From Canna indica (Eukaryota > Streptophyta > Magnoliopsida > Zingiberales > Cannaceae), in assembly GCA_034359265.1 (NCBI GenBank), contig CP136892.1, positions 81,584,001-81,648,000 of the forward strand: a stretch of 64,000 bases of DNA. The letters run 5' to 3'. Of this stretch, positions 16,101 to 26,801 are shown piece by piece. The position numbers were made by a program, and so were the translations under genes. Position 1 is the stretch's first letter. Each line of letters starts with the position of its first letter. The notes below the pieces were generated by a model. The model was not told the origin of the DNA. It searched no databases and saw only the letters and a list, made by a program, of their open reading frames with translations.

Positions 16101-19100
16101 GGGCACAGAAGTGAAGAAGGGTGAACCACCCAGTAAAAATCCATCCAATGTACAAGCAGGTGGTCTAAGAAAAACTTCAACATCTGCAGCCCGGGAAAAC
16201 TGTGGAATTTTTGTGTCAAGCTTTGTGGATACTACTACAGTCCTTGAGAGTTCAGGATCAATCTGTAAACCAAAAGAAGAAGAGTGAGAGTATTTACTCA
16301 GATTAATTTAAGTTAATCTCAACTTGGATGATGCAATTCAACAACTGCCTGATTGTTTGCTGAATCTTGGAATAAATTAAATTAAATGAGAAGCACAAAC
16401 TACTGAAAGAAGATGGCACAAACTTGCATCACTATCCTACGTGTTGTGGCATTACTCCAATCACTACAATCTTCAAGGCATAAGATGATGAACTCTTTAT
16501 GTTGCATTTTAGCTCGTACAAGTGCCTCTACTGCACGAGCTTGTCCCTGCAAAAAAAATTCTCATCAAAGGGAAACAAGAGAACATTGAGAAGCAGCATT
16601 AACAACCGGAAAAGACTCATAAGGTCTTAAATTTCTCTCGATCCTGATCCCTTTTAGAAGAAACTATTAGATATTATGCTACAACTGCTTGAGCTCATAA
16701 AATAACAGCTAATATCAAATCTTTACTTATGAAACAATAAAAAAGGAATAATCATATATTAAAGTGATTGAATAACAAAATATGATCCTAAAAATGTTAA
16801 TGCATGCATGACTGTAGAGAAGTCATAATCTTCAAATACGAGTATTTTTTGTACTATTTAGGATAATAAACATTGCTCAAACTTTGAAGGAAAAAAGCTA
16901 GATTTCTGCAAAAATATGTATAAAAGATGTTAAGATGGACAAATATTTTAAAAAAACTTAGGTTTTCTTTCAATGTCTGAAGAAGCTCATGCTTCAGCTC
17001 TCTTCAGTTAGGTACTTGGAATGAATCCATGGAAAGTAAAAAAGGGAATATTTTTCTTTCTGTTTATACATTTAGAACATTCAGATGTAAATTAAAAATA
17101 TATTTTAACAATGCACATGACCCCAGCTAGACATGAAATATAGTAAATATGGCAAGATCATCTATGAAGATATTTCTGTCTAAAATGTCATTTTTAAGAT
17201 TATCAAATGTGTATATATATTCTCAACTTGGCTTCCTGATGAAATTACTTCCCCAACAACAATATGTTCTGTTGAAAAGTAAAAAACATGTCCACAATCA
17301 TGGTTGTACCGTACCGCCCGGTACGGCCGGTATTTATCGGTTTTTTGAAAAACCGGTATACGAGATATCCGGTATAGAGCGGTACCGGGTATCTCGGTTA
17401 ATATCGTCCATACCGGTCGGTATTTATAAAATACCGAGTTGTTACAGCCCGGTATGACAGCACAGCTGTCGTGCTGTCTTTTAAAAGACAACACATAGTT
17501 GTCTAAAAGTGTTGTCTTTTAAGACAGCACAGTGCTGTCAAAAGATTTTTTTTAAAAAATCAGCCGGTATGCCTTTTTCGTACCGTACCGTGTATCGGTA
17601 CGGTACCGGTACATACCACCGGCAGTGACCGAGATCGGTACCGGTACCGGTACCGGTATTTTAAACCATGTCCACAATCACTATTCAGAAAGGAGTATAG
17701 CAACTTAGAAGCAGTGTTGTGGATGGCAGTTCTAGCTAGTAAACTATCATGACAGCTTTTTATAAAATTACATCTCCCATTTACAATAGTAGTCTTGACA
17801 ATTCATCAGCTACTTTTCCATGTATCAAAATCAACATTGGGCAACAAAAAATCCCGAAAGAGGCTTTTTTTCCTTTTTTCCGAAAAAATGACAAGTTCCA
17901 AAAAAAGTAATAAAGAAACAAAATATTATATAATGAATGAGAAATGAAGGAAAGATCGAGGTGCGCCAATGGCAAAAGATCCTATTAGATTCATCACTAT
18001 CAAGCATGATCAATTGATCATTAGGAAAAAGAAAATAATGCTAAATACATTTGGTGAGTACATGTCCACTATAATAAAACAGAAGTTGGAGAATACCTGC
18101 AAAGTTCGGTTTCTTCGACCTGGAGCAGGAATAACAAGGCCCGGGGTATCAATAATGGTAAGATTTGGGCAGTTCTTATACTCTACCCTGATGATTATTT
18201 CTTTCTCTGAGAATTGACAAGGATCACTCTCCAACCTCATGTTTTCAGCTTCAATGTAAGCCTGCAAGCAAAGAAAGAATAAACAATCACATGAAATAAG
18301 AATATTAAATTTAAATTTAAATAAAAAAACAAAAAAACAACAACACTACATGATCAACTAACATGGAAGGTGTAGTTCAAATCCATATCAACATTGTTTC
18401 ATGGGGCAATGATCTTTTTTTTTACAATTAATCGTTTTGCCTGCAATGCAGGTATTGTGAAAACTGTCACTGTTAGAACGTTAATTACTATAATTCAAAG
18501 AAGAATGATAATTCCTTTTAAGGAAAAAAATGAAAACAATAAGTTATTATTTCAATGTCAAATTTGTGTCTCAATTTGCAGAAGAAAGTAATGCATCAGC
18601 AAAGAAATGTGAAACACCCCCCAATCATTTCCAAAGGACGTAATAAGTGCAAACATATAATTTTACGGCAAGCATAAAGACGAACATGTAATGTACCTAA
18701 AACCCCAAACAGCAATGCGAGTTAGTTTTATGAATCACCTGGAAGTTAACCAAACAAGCATAAAAAACTGCTCGACAAATGAACCCATTCTTGGAGGTAG
18801 AATAAACAGGAATAAGAAAAGCAAAAATCAATAAAGCACTAGGGGAAGCACCTGGATCTCCGGGAGGGACATGCGATTGGCGACGGAGGGGTCGGCGTCG
18901 GGAACGAGCCGGCACACAGGAACAACGCAAGCGGGGTTGTACTTCATGTGAAGGGTGATGGGACGGCGAGTCTTGGTGCCGCCGCCGACGTGGTTGAACT
19001 GGAAGCCCATGAGGGCCTCAACGAGCGCGCTCTTGCCATCAGTCTGGTGCCCCACAACCAGCACGGCCGGAGCGTCGAAGGGCGTCTCGAACTCCTGAGC

Positions 19101-19250
19101 CAGCCCGTGGAGCTCGTTATAGGCCTCGTAAAGCTTCCAGGAAGCCGACAAGGAGGAGCCATCCTCTTCCTCTCGCTCATCCTCCTGATCCTCCTCCGCC
19201 ACCTCACTCCTTCTTCCCTCGCCCCACTCGGCGGTTGGGCCCTTCTTCAT
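10200..19250 (-). CDS. ARC5: ARC5/DRP5B dynamin-related plastid division GTPase, copy A
   Basis: Dynamin-family GTPase that assembles on the outer envelope and constricts dividing plastids (also peroxisomes); in Arabidopsis it is recruited by PDV1/PDV2. Seventeen exons: 18852-19250, 18097-18261, 16424-16546, 16041-16262, 15534-15667, 15345-15437, 15027-15090, 14780-14828, 14526-14608, 14190-14347, 14054-14114, 12797-12859, 12614-12714, 12176-12233, 11747-12082, 10341-10505, 10200-10262. They join in frame to 778 aa, the length of the Arabidopsis protein. GTPase motifs: G1 GHQTDGKS (67-74), G3 DTPG (171-174), G4 TKLD (242-245). Middle and effector regions include REMEDIASLEEKLGR, NAGMRLYGGAQYHRAMAEFR and DKLPALLREDLELAF. 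The intron after exon 15 has a GC donor (11745-11746) where copy B has GT. ATG 19250 is the only reasonable start: it opens the acidic N-terminal leader. Confidence 0.93.
11745..11746 (-). other. Non-canonical GC splice donor in ARC5 copy A
   Basis: Minus-strand sequence reads GAAG/GCATTT here and GAAG/GTATTT in copy B (36005-36006). GC-AG introns are usually spliced when the rest of the donor is strong. Here positions +3 to +6 are ATTT, a weak match, so splicing of copy A may be impaired. Confidence 0.8.
17290..17679. mobile_element. Mutator-like MITE in ARC5 intron 2, copy A
   Basis: Element 17300-17669, about 370 bp, is bounded by the 10-bp direct repeat GTCCACAATC (17290-17299 and 17670-17679). 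It begins ATGGTT and ends GGTATTTTAAACCAT. The interior is dominated by GGTACC/CCGGTA palindromic repeats and a GTGCTGTCTTTTAAAAGAC inverted motif. A target duplication of 9-11 bp indicates the Mutator superfamily. There is no coding capacity. The left terminal repeat is shortened compared with copy B. Confidence 0.8.
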
Positions 19251-19555
19251 GGCGTCCGACGGCTACTGGTGGTGGGAAAGGGTGAGCGGAAGCAAGCGGG
19301 CGAGCAGAGGAGCAGCCGCGCGGTCGGTGAAGATAATATAAAATGCCTAAAATAAAAGAGCGCGGGATCATAGATGATAGATCACCGTCCGTTGGGATCA
19401 CAATGATTTGGGATGCGTTTCGATCACCTTATTGATTTCGTGAAGATTCGTGCAGACCTGATGGATCATGGATGGTCGTGCGCCTTGGTGGTTCTGTACT
19501 TCTGTACCGGAGAGAACCCTAACGATAAAATATTTGTATGAAATATTTTTAATGA
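19251..19555 (-). promoter_or_regulatory. ARC5 5' flank and probable promoter, copy A
   Basis: Closely conserved with copy B (43430-43730). On the minus strand a TTTATATTA string lies about 90 bp upstream of the ATG (near 19335-19345) and could act as a TATA element. It is followed by a GC-rich leader. No mapped start site, so this is positional inference. Confidence 0.4.
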
Positions 19556-19980
19556 TAAAATATATTATATAATTTTTTATATTATATTATATTATATTAT
19601 TATTATATAATATATATAATATAATATTATAATATATATTATATTATATTATATTGTATTATATAGATTAATCAATATATATTATAATATATATTATATT
19701 ATATTATATTATAATATATTATATTACATTATATATTATATTATTATAATATATATTATATTATATTATATTATAATATATTATATTACATTATATATTA
19801 TATTATTATAATATATATTATATTATATTATATTGTATTATATAGATTAATCAATACATATTAATACTATACATATTAGTTCATGTGTGCAATAAATATT
19901 ATATAATAATAATATAATATAAATTAATATTATATAAATTAATCAATATAAATTAGTATTGTACTATGTATCAAACGAGC
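19556..19980. repeat. TATAT-type AT-rich low-complexity tract, copy A
   Basis: About 400 bp made almost entirely of TATTATATTATA variants, with longer internal direct repeats (for example around 19670-19730, 19735-19800 and 19800-19850). The equivalent tract in copy B (43735-43930) is about half as long, so it has changed in length since duplication. Confidence 0.85.
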
Positions 19981-20620
19981 CATAAAGGAATTGATGCCAT
20001 CAATTAAATTGGACATAAAAAATACGGGTAGGACTCGAAACATATGCACACAGCACACCCACACTCGATACAGAGGATGCATAACGGGTCAGCGCCACAA
20101 GGCACAACAATTCCATTGGTTGGGATTCGGATCGGGTGGGTTGGGCTCCGGATTGCCAAATTAAACATAGAAGCCTCGTCTGAATTCATGAGTCGTACTT
20201 GGATCGTCTCATTTCGTTGACAACAGTTGCATACAAACATGACACAAATAATTAATCATAGTAAGCAAATTGATACGATGTGATTAATTCATTTGAGTTG
20301 TTTTCTAATTTTGATATAGTAAATTAAAGTAGATTGAAGAAAATTTAATATTTACATAAAATATAATAAACTTTATCAATATTCTGAATATAACCAAAAG
20401 ATAGGTGATTTGAATAAATATATATTTATAAAATATATTGTTATATCTTATTTTTAGTATAAATATATATTATGGGTCTTATCTTCTTGCACGAACACGA
20501 TAATATAAATAAGATGTTACAACTAAAGATCAAACTCAATGTTAAGCAACATACTTAAATATCTAACCACTCATTTATTAGTAGGTCAACTATATGATCA
20601 TTGATTTGGTTATAAGAAGA
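19981..20620. other. Duplicated non-coding flank, copy A
   Basis: Matches 44050-44690 closely. It contains a moderately GC-rich block (20030-20180) in AT-rich surroundings, but no open reading frame resembles a known protein. Confidence 0.4.
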
Positions 20621-20624
20621 TATT

Positions 20625-21115
20625 TGGTATGTGATAATCTAATTAAAATTATCTGGATCCTATCATATTATCATATTTGGTTGAAATAAATTATTAATAA
20701 TCTGAATGCCCATGGTAATCTACATTACTACTCAAGTGATAATCTAAGTGATAATCTACATTACCAAGAGAGATGGTGATTATGTGGATTATTAATAAGA
20801 TGATAATATTTTTTTTTTATTTTTGATAAAAATATCCCCAACTAAAATATTCTCTATTGACAAAGAAAAAAATCATCGTCTCATCTCATAGTAAATTGGT
20901 AATCCTTATTTTTTATTTTTTATTTTTTATTTTTTATTTTTGAAAATATTTTAGTTAAAAATATAAGTTTCCTAGTAATCTTTTTTTTTATACCAAATAA
21001 GATAATGTGAATTACTATTTACTAGTGAGATTATCAATAAACATCGTAACGTAACATTACCGATAATTTTAAAAATAGTAATTTATCTAGATGATAATTT
21101 AGATTCTCATTATTT
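20625..21115. mobile_element. MITE remnant lacking its right end, copy A
   Basis: The left part ATTTGGTATGTGATAATCTA recurs in inverse as TAGATGATAATTTAGATTCTC near 21080-21105. Repeated GATAATCTACATTAC motifs lie between. The copy B version continues to GATAATGTACCAAAATGCC (near 45205), complementary to the left end; copy A lacks that end. Confidence 0.55.
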
Positions 21116-21598
21116 TTTAGCACAGATTAGAAAAATTTCTTAAAAAATACTGAACATCTTATCATGATTGATGCAATGATTGAGCTCCAAGTTTTGATAG
21201 GGTTCCATTAGGGTATATGAGGTGTATCCAGCCAAAGTATGTCCATGTTCATGTTGCCAATGCAATGTTGCTATTTATGGACTCCAATAAACAAATTTGA
21301 CCAAATTAATTAAGAATAATATACATGGGTTGGAGATTAAATCAATTAGGCAACCCCCAAAGTCCACGTACAAAGTACTACTCTAGACCATTAGGGCAGA
21401 CAACTACTTCCAAATGCCATTAATTTGATGAAGATCTCAACAGGAATTAATAGGACAATGTGCATGTACTTGTAATCCTCTTAATTATGATATTTATTTA
21501 TTTATTTATTTTAAAAAATAGCACAAACCAATTGCACTTTGCAGTTGCCTACTACTCTACTAGGATTACTCAATTCATTCCATGCACGTGGATGTTAA

Positions 21599-21966
21599 TT
21601 TTTTTTTTTATTAAAAAAGAAAAGCACCAAAACTTAGAAAGTCATAAAATACTCAGGTATTGAATAAAGAGGACAAAGGCTGATTTCATTTTATTCATAT
21701 ACTCAACTTCAAGCATATTTCTTTCAACTCATCAAATGGCCCTTTACACCAGTACTCAACCTCTATAATCCTATCTAAGTGATCTATCTTACTATGCCAT
21801 AAGCCACTACAGCCTTTGTACAGGCTTAAATCAGCTACAGTATGAGCAATTACATTATAATTCACACTTACAAATAACCACTCCTCAACACTCATCTCGG
21901 CAGCCGTCTTTGAAATGTTGATCACCAAATTCTTCAAGTCCCACGGATATTCCATCTCACCCTTAG
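21599..21966 (-). mobile_element. L1-type LINE 3' end, copy A (truncated)
   Basis: On the minus strand this encodes the C-terminal part of an L1 RNase H-like region (21695-21955: MEYPWDLKNLVINISKTAAE... NVIAHTVADLSLYKG). It ends at a poly-T run on the plus strand next to TGGATGTTAA (21589-21598). The same element at the same site is much longer in copy B. Homology stops exactly at the MITE beginning 21967, so the 5' part was lost here. Confidence 0.75.
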
Positions 21967-22792
21967 GGCCTGTTTGATTAGCGAAACCAAGTCTGTTTTC
22001 ATGGTTTCAGTTTCACTGAAATCAAAACTGCTTACGAAAACGTATTTGGTTTAGTGTTTTCGTGAAATTGAATCGAAACCAGAATGAAAACGAAACCAGT
22101 TTTCTTAATAAAAATGAAAACAACAAAATGTTGTTTTCTGTGATTTCGAGACTATCGGTTTCGTTATCAAAATGCTGTGACAATTTTGTAATTATAAATA
22201 TTTTTTTATAAAATTAATTAATTTAAAAATAAATCAAACTATATCGATTTTTTTAAAATTAAAATTAAAATCATCATTTTTAACTCAATTAAATTTATGA
22301 AATAATTAAATCAATTTATATCTAATTGACTCAAACCCAAATTTTAAATAACTCAATTTTCTTAAAGTTGGTCTATTTATAATTTAATCAAACCTAATTT
22401 TAGATCAATGGACTTATTTTTTTTTTTGAAATTTTATAATAATTATTAATTAATTTTTATATCTAATTGAACAAAAAAAATCTTAAATTATCAATAACTT
22501 AATTAATTAAATTATTTAAATATTTTGTAACCATATTAACAAATATTTAATTTTGTAAACTAACTAAACATTTAATTACTAATAAAAAATTTCAAGGAAA
22601 ATTAATATTATTTTTTATAATTAAATAAATATTTACTGGTTTCAACTAACTAAAACTGATGTTGTTTTTATTAACCAAACGCGTTTTCAGAAAACTGAAA
22701 ACTAGAAACCAAAATCAAGTTTTCGAAACCAAGTTTTCAGTTTCACTGAAACCAAACCAGAAAATAATTTTCGCTAACCAAACAGCACCTAA
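21967..22792. mobile_element. MITE with long inverted ends
   Basis: The left end GGGCCTGTTTGATTAGCGAAA matches in inverse the right end TTTCGCTAACCAAACAGCACC. Roughly 80-90 bp of subterminal sequence (GTTTCAGTTTCACTGAAA, AACGTATTTGGTT) is also inverted. The core is AT-rich and non-coding. Flanks read CCTTA and TAACA, so I cannot define a clean target duplication. Superfamily undecided (hAT or PIF/Harbinger). Confidence 0.7.
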
Positions 22793-22929
22793 CATTCTCA
22801 GCATATAATATTGTTTGCCCATTTGTTTAGAGAGACATTATTCCATCTGAGTTGCCCAGGTATGAATCATGATGTGTGCTATTATAATTATTTTATCTAT
22901 GTATATTATATAATCATTGTTAGTCAATC

Positions 22930-23192
22930 ATAACTTAATGGTGTGGTTTGCAAAGTTGGTTAAAGTGTTAAGTATAAATGTTAAAAGGGTTGGGTTCAAA
23001 ATTTTGTATTGGTGTAAATATATATAATTTTTATAAAAAATCGATGAATTTGATAAATTAACCGAACAAAAAAATTTGATTAATCGAACCGAATTAACTA
23101 AATTTTTCGGTTTGGTAAACGGTTAATCCAATATTTTTCTCGATTCGGTTAACCGATGGTTCGATTCGGTTAATAACCGTTGCTCACCCCTA
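22930..23192. mobile_element. Truncated hAT-type MITE
   Basis: Ends in TGCTCACCCCTA, the exact right terminal repeat of the complete element at 25145-25636, and shares its CGGTTAACCGA-rich subterminal sequence. No left TAGGGGTGAGCA is seen upstream; the left limit is approximate. A GGTTTGCAAAGTTGGTTAA...GGGTTCAAA stretch recalls the tRNA-like blocks in the complete element. Confidence 0.55.
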
Positions 23193-23304
23193 TTGCTAGC
23201 ACCAAGTTGGACGAGTCTGCCCCTAAGAACCCCTTTTTTTTCTTCTTTTATTCATAGCCTCTTCTTGTTTCCATCTTTTAACATCATTGCCTCCTCTTGC
23301 TTGT

Positions 23305-23619
23305 GTACTTATTAGGGATGTAATCGAGCCAAGCCGAACTTGCATGTGCTCGAGCTCAACTCGAGTTTGTCTCGAGCAACACGAGCTCGACACATTTAAC
23401 TTTTTTCGAGCTTGACCGAGCTCGTTTAAGCTCAATTAAGCTCGATTCGGCTTGCAAGCTGCTCAAGCCGAGTATTGATTAGTTCGAGCTCAACTCGCTT
23501 ATATGTAAAGCTTGGCTCAAGCTAAGAACTCGATAAAATCGAATCAAGTTCGAGTTTTCATCGAGTCGATCCCGAATAGTTCACGAGCTGCTCAGCTCAC
23601 TTGCACTCCTAGTACTTAT
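23305..23619. mobile_element. hAT MITE with 8-bp target duplication
   Basis: Element 23313-23611 (299 bp) is flanked by GTACTTAT on both sides (23305-23312 and 23612-23619). The ends TAGGGATGTAATCGAGC and, in inverse, TAGGAGTGCAAGTGAGC are imperfect terminal repeats. The interior is full of GAGCTCGA/CTCGAGC palindromes. An 8-bp duplication and TAG-starting ends identify hAT. No coding capacity. Confidence 0.85.
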
Positions 23620-24745
23620 CAAACTCCACTGTGCTTGGTTCTCTCAACTCCTCTTCCTCTTCTTCAGATGCCAATATCAAACTGTATCAGTGTGCGATAT
23701 TGCAAAACGCCATTGCGATTCAATTGAGCTAGATTTGATCAACTTTTTTAACTACAAAATCGAGTTGACTTTATTTGATACAATGCATTGAGAGTACATT
23801 GCATTCAATATTTTTTTAATTCGAACTAGGAGACCAGTGGAATATGATTGGTTTTCATCGAGTTCGATGAGTTCACCAATTCAATTTTGGTGCAAATATC
23901 AGGTTAGATCCGGTAAACTCTCAAACAAGCTGGTCTGTTCCAATTCTGAAAACATACCTGCAGGAGATGCCGTGATCCCGTTACTGACCCAACAAAAATA
24001 ATCAAGAAATTTGAAGGTGGAAAGAACACGAGGAGACAACCCAGCAGCAAATTTTCCAGCACCACACTTAAAGACGAAAATTTCAAGAACTACAGAAATT
24101 CACCGGCCAATGTTGGCTGGTACAACAATATTAAACTGTGACTCATGGCACATCCTTCTTCATCTTGTGCCAATGACAGCAAAACTAATGCCACAGTTCA
24201 TTTCTTCATATTGGTTGATGAATTAATTTACAACATTGGGAACGTGAGAAAGAATAGTTATTATATAAAGTGATATCGCTTTCTTGAAAATCATCTGAAT
24301 GAGCTTGTTTCCTCCAGGTTTCATGATGGTGCCAATTTGTAAACTCATGCAAGCACTTGCAGCCATGGCTAAAGCTGCTGCTTTCACCCACACTTGTGGA
24401 GCAGCTTGCACATGAATGGGCATCAACCTTCATTCTATGAATCTCATGGCCGGATTGGCTGAAGTCCGTATTACTGTGGTTCCATAATAATGATTCACTT
24501 TGTATACTCACAAACCAACATTAGGGATTTACTTTTGAATCCACCTGCAAGGCTGCAGCCACATGGATCAACTATTAAAATCCTGCTTCAGAAATCCTAC
24601 AGCAAAGCAGTAAAGCACCACACACACTGCAAGCAGGTGAAAATCTTCCACTAGAAAAAAATGAATGAACTTTTTTGGATTAGTGGTGGTAAAACAAAAA
24701 ATCAATTTGTAAATCCATCTATTATGTCAAATATGACCCTTTTTT
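23620..24745. other. Spacer, no gene recognised
   Basis: Several short open frames occur on both strands (for example 24206-24511 minus), but none resembles a known family and none has a clear exon context. Treated as non-coding. Confidence 0.4.
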
Positions 24746-24751
24746 GAAAGA

Positions 24752-25718
24752 GTTAATTACACTACACATCCCAAACTATCATCAAGTTAATAGATCTATT
24801 CAAGATATAACTTTGAAAGAAAAATATCTATGAACTATTGATTTCATAACAAATGTGCCCAACAATTGACTAGGTGTTAAATTCATTGTTAACTGGATGA
24901 CATGGCACACACATCGTCACATGAAATAGCCATGTTGGCATACATGTGGGTGTAAAAATGGGTTAAAACAAAAATAAAATAATTATTTTATTTTATCTTG
25001 TCAAGTGTATTTCAACATGGATTTTTCGTATCAGTGTGTATTCCATGTGCATGCAGACAAGGCTACAGTCTACAATGATGCGTGTGCCATGTAATCCACT
25101 TAACAACAAACTTAACACCCAACTAACAGTTGGATAGATTTGTTTAGGGGTGAGCAAAATTTACCTATTAACCGAATTAACCGACCGAACCGAAACTGAA
25201 TTAACCGAACCGAATTTTCCGAATAATTTTCAGTTTAGTTAACGGTTAAAAAAATTTAAGTTTTGGTTCGGTTAATTACCGAATTAACCAAATGTTAATA
25301 TATATTAAATAAAATAAATATATATATCATATGTTGTTGTTTGCCTAAGTGGTTAGGAGGGTTTGCTTTTATCCCAGCAACTTGGGTTCGAATCCTGGTA
25401 TAGTATAATTGTTAGTTTTATTTTATTTATGGTTACATATATAGGTTTGGTTAGTAATATTCATATCAAAAATATGGTTTGCTCTAATGGTTAAGGTGTT
25501 ATATGTTTATGTCATTGACCAAGGTTCGAATCTTAGTATATATTTTACCATTTTTTCGGTAAATTTAGTAAATTAACATTCGGTTTGGTAAACGATTAAT
25601 AGAAATTTTCACCGAACCGACCAATGCTCACCCCTAGATTTGTTATAAAATTAATAGTTTATTTTTTGATAGATCTATTAATTTGATGATAGTTTGAGAT
25701 ATATAATGTAATTAATCC
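24752..25718. mobile_element. MITE with about 50-bp terminal inverted repeats, split by a hAT MITE
   Basis: The left end contains CAAACTATCATCAAGTTAAT and the right end ATTAATTTGATGATAGTTTG, inverse partners within about 50-bp terminal repeats. Without the nested element at 25145-25636 the host is about 475 bp. Long terminal repeats suggest a Mutator-type MITE, but I do not find a convincing 9-bp target duplication. Confidence 0.6.
25137..25644. mobile_element. hAT MITE with perfect 12-bp ends and 8-bp target duplication
   Basis: Element 25145-25636 (492 bp) starts TAGGGGTGAGCA and ends with its exact inverse. The 8-bp direct repeat GATTTGTT flanks it (25137-25144 and 25637-25644). Subterminal regions repeat AACCGAACCGAA. 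The core holds two tRNA-like segments (about 25334-25405 and 25475-25545) with B-box-like GGTTCGAATCC and GGTTCGAATCTT. It sits inside the MITE 24752-25718 and is therefore younger than it. Confidence 0.9.
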
Positions 25719-26655
25719 TTTTTTTTTAAAAAAAAAGAACCCAAATATATGAGGCTCTAATGATTTTATAGGATATAACAAGGATGGAAGTGAGATCATA
25801 TTTCACAAAAACTCCTAGCTCATTAGAGTACCCATGGAAGTGGCATTGGATTATGATTTGAATTTTTTATATACTTATGTACACTCTCTCTGGTATCCTT
25901 ATCCTTCTAGGCTGGACATGAAATGTTTGGCAAGCCAAGTTTCATTTCGAGTGGACGAAAATCTTTTATCCTTGTGAAGCTATGAAAGAAAATGTGAACC
26001 CAAGAATCCAGACCTTACATAATTCCAGATGACATTTACTTATAGGTGCTAGATTACAATACAGAAATTTAACTAATGTAATTCTTTCTCAGCAACTATA
26101 CTATGATGCAACAGCAATAAAAGTTGTCTTGTGAATATCATAATGCTGGCTTTTTCACTAACATGGCGCACAACAAGTTTTATTATAGTCAAGTGAAGGC
26201 AGATATTTTATTTTGGAATTTGCCATTCTAACCATAGCTAGGCTATGCTTTATATATATTGAGAACAAAACTGCACACTCATGTAAAGTTCCATTTATTA
26301 CATTACTATCATGGATGGTAGCAGTTAGCAACTCTAAATTCGCACCAGCATTAACTATAGGGAGGATGTTGCTTACATTGCATGCCTGAAAGTGAATGAA
26401 ACCTTCATGAAAAATAAGGAGAATGACCTATTTCCATCTTAACCATTTGTTTATAAACTATCTTGTCTTTCCCTCTGCCCATTTGAGCTATTTGAGTTCA
26501 AAGCAAAAAATTCCAAACTGAAAGAATTAATGAGTTAGGTTCTATCCACAGGAGTCAAGTAATTAGGTCAAGTACTGTCATTGGTTTAAGCAGCAGGAAT
26601 ATTTCAGTAAAAACCATTGTAATTATTGCATTTGATGTCCAAGATAAACATAACT
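25719..26655. other. Spacer, no gene recognised
   Basis: AT-rich DNA without an extended reading frame, terminal repeats or tRNA-like structure that I can support. Confidence 0.4.
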
Positions 26656-26801
26656 AAGAATGTGCATAGGTTGCCAACTGTGGATAGCACAGTTGGTGGC
26701 AACATGTTGAACGTTGCCTAGAGATCTAAGGTTCGAACCCTAGTATGGTGGTCACCTATTGTGACTTTCTATCTTTGTTAAAAAAAAGAATGTGCATAGG
26801 T
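26656..26801 (+). mobile_element. tRNA-derived SINE with 16-bp target duplication
   Basis: Body 26672-26785 (114 bp) lies between two copies of AAGAATGTGCATAGGT (26656-26671 and 26786-26801). It contains an A box (TAGCACAGTTGG) and a B box (GGTTCGAACCC) of RNA polymerase III type and ends in a short A run. Long target repeats and an A tail fit LINE-assisted insertion. The perfect repeats imply a fairly recent insertion. Confidence 0.9.

Larger units (their letters stand above)
4783..21966. repeat. Segmental duplication, copy A
   Basis: Direct tandem copy of about 28022-47405. Both contain PPR, IDH 5' fragment, ARC5 and the L1 3' end in the same order and orientation. Exons are near identical: the PPR copies differ at two residues by eye. 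Introns differ by scattered substitutions and short indels. Larger copy-specific differences: A lacks about 1.33 kb upstream of the PPR gene, has different DNA at 8522-9066, and lacks about 1.4 kb matching 45180-46545. The left edge follows an AAATAGTTATTTG-like junction with the IDH 5' flank; the right edge is a MITE inside the L1. Confidence 0.9.

Noticed and set aside
18948..19355. Plus-strand frame of 135 codons over ARC5 exon 1 (and its twin at 43127-43534)
   Set aside because: Antisense shadow of the GC-rich GTPase exon; no domain and no exon context.
25334..25405. Genuine tRNA gene inside the hAT MITE
   Set aside because: Has a B box and partial A box but no acceptor stem that I can pair; kept as tRNA-like only.
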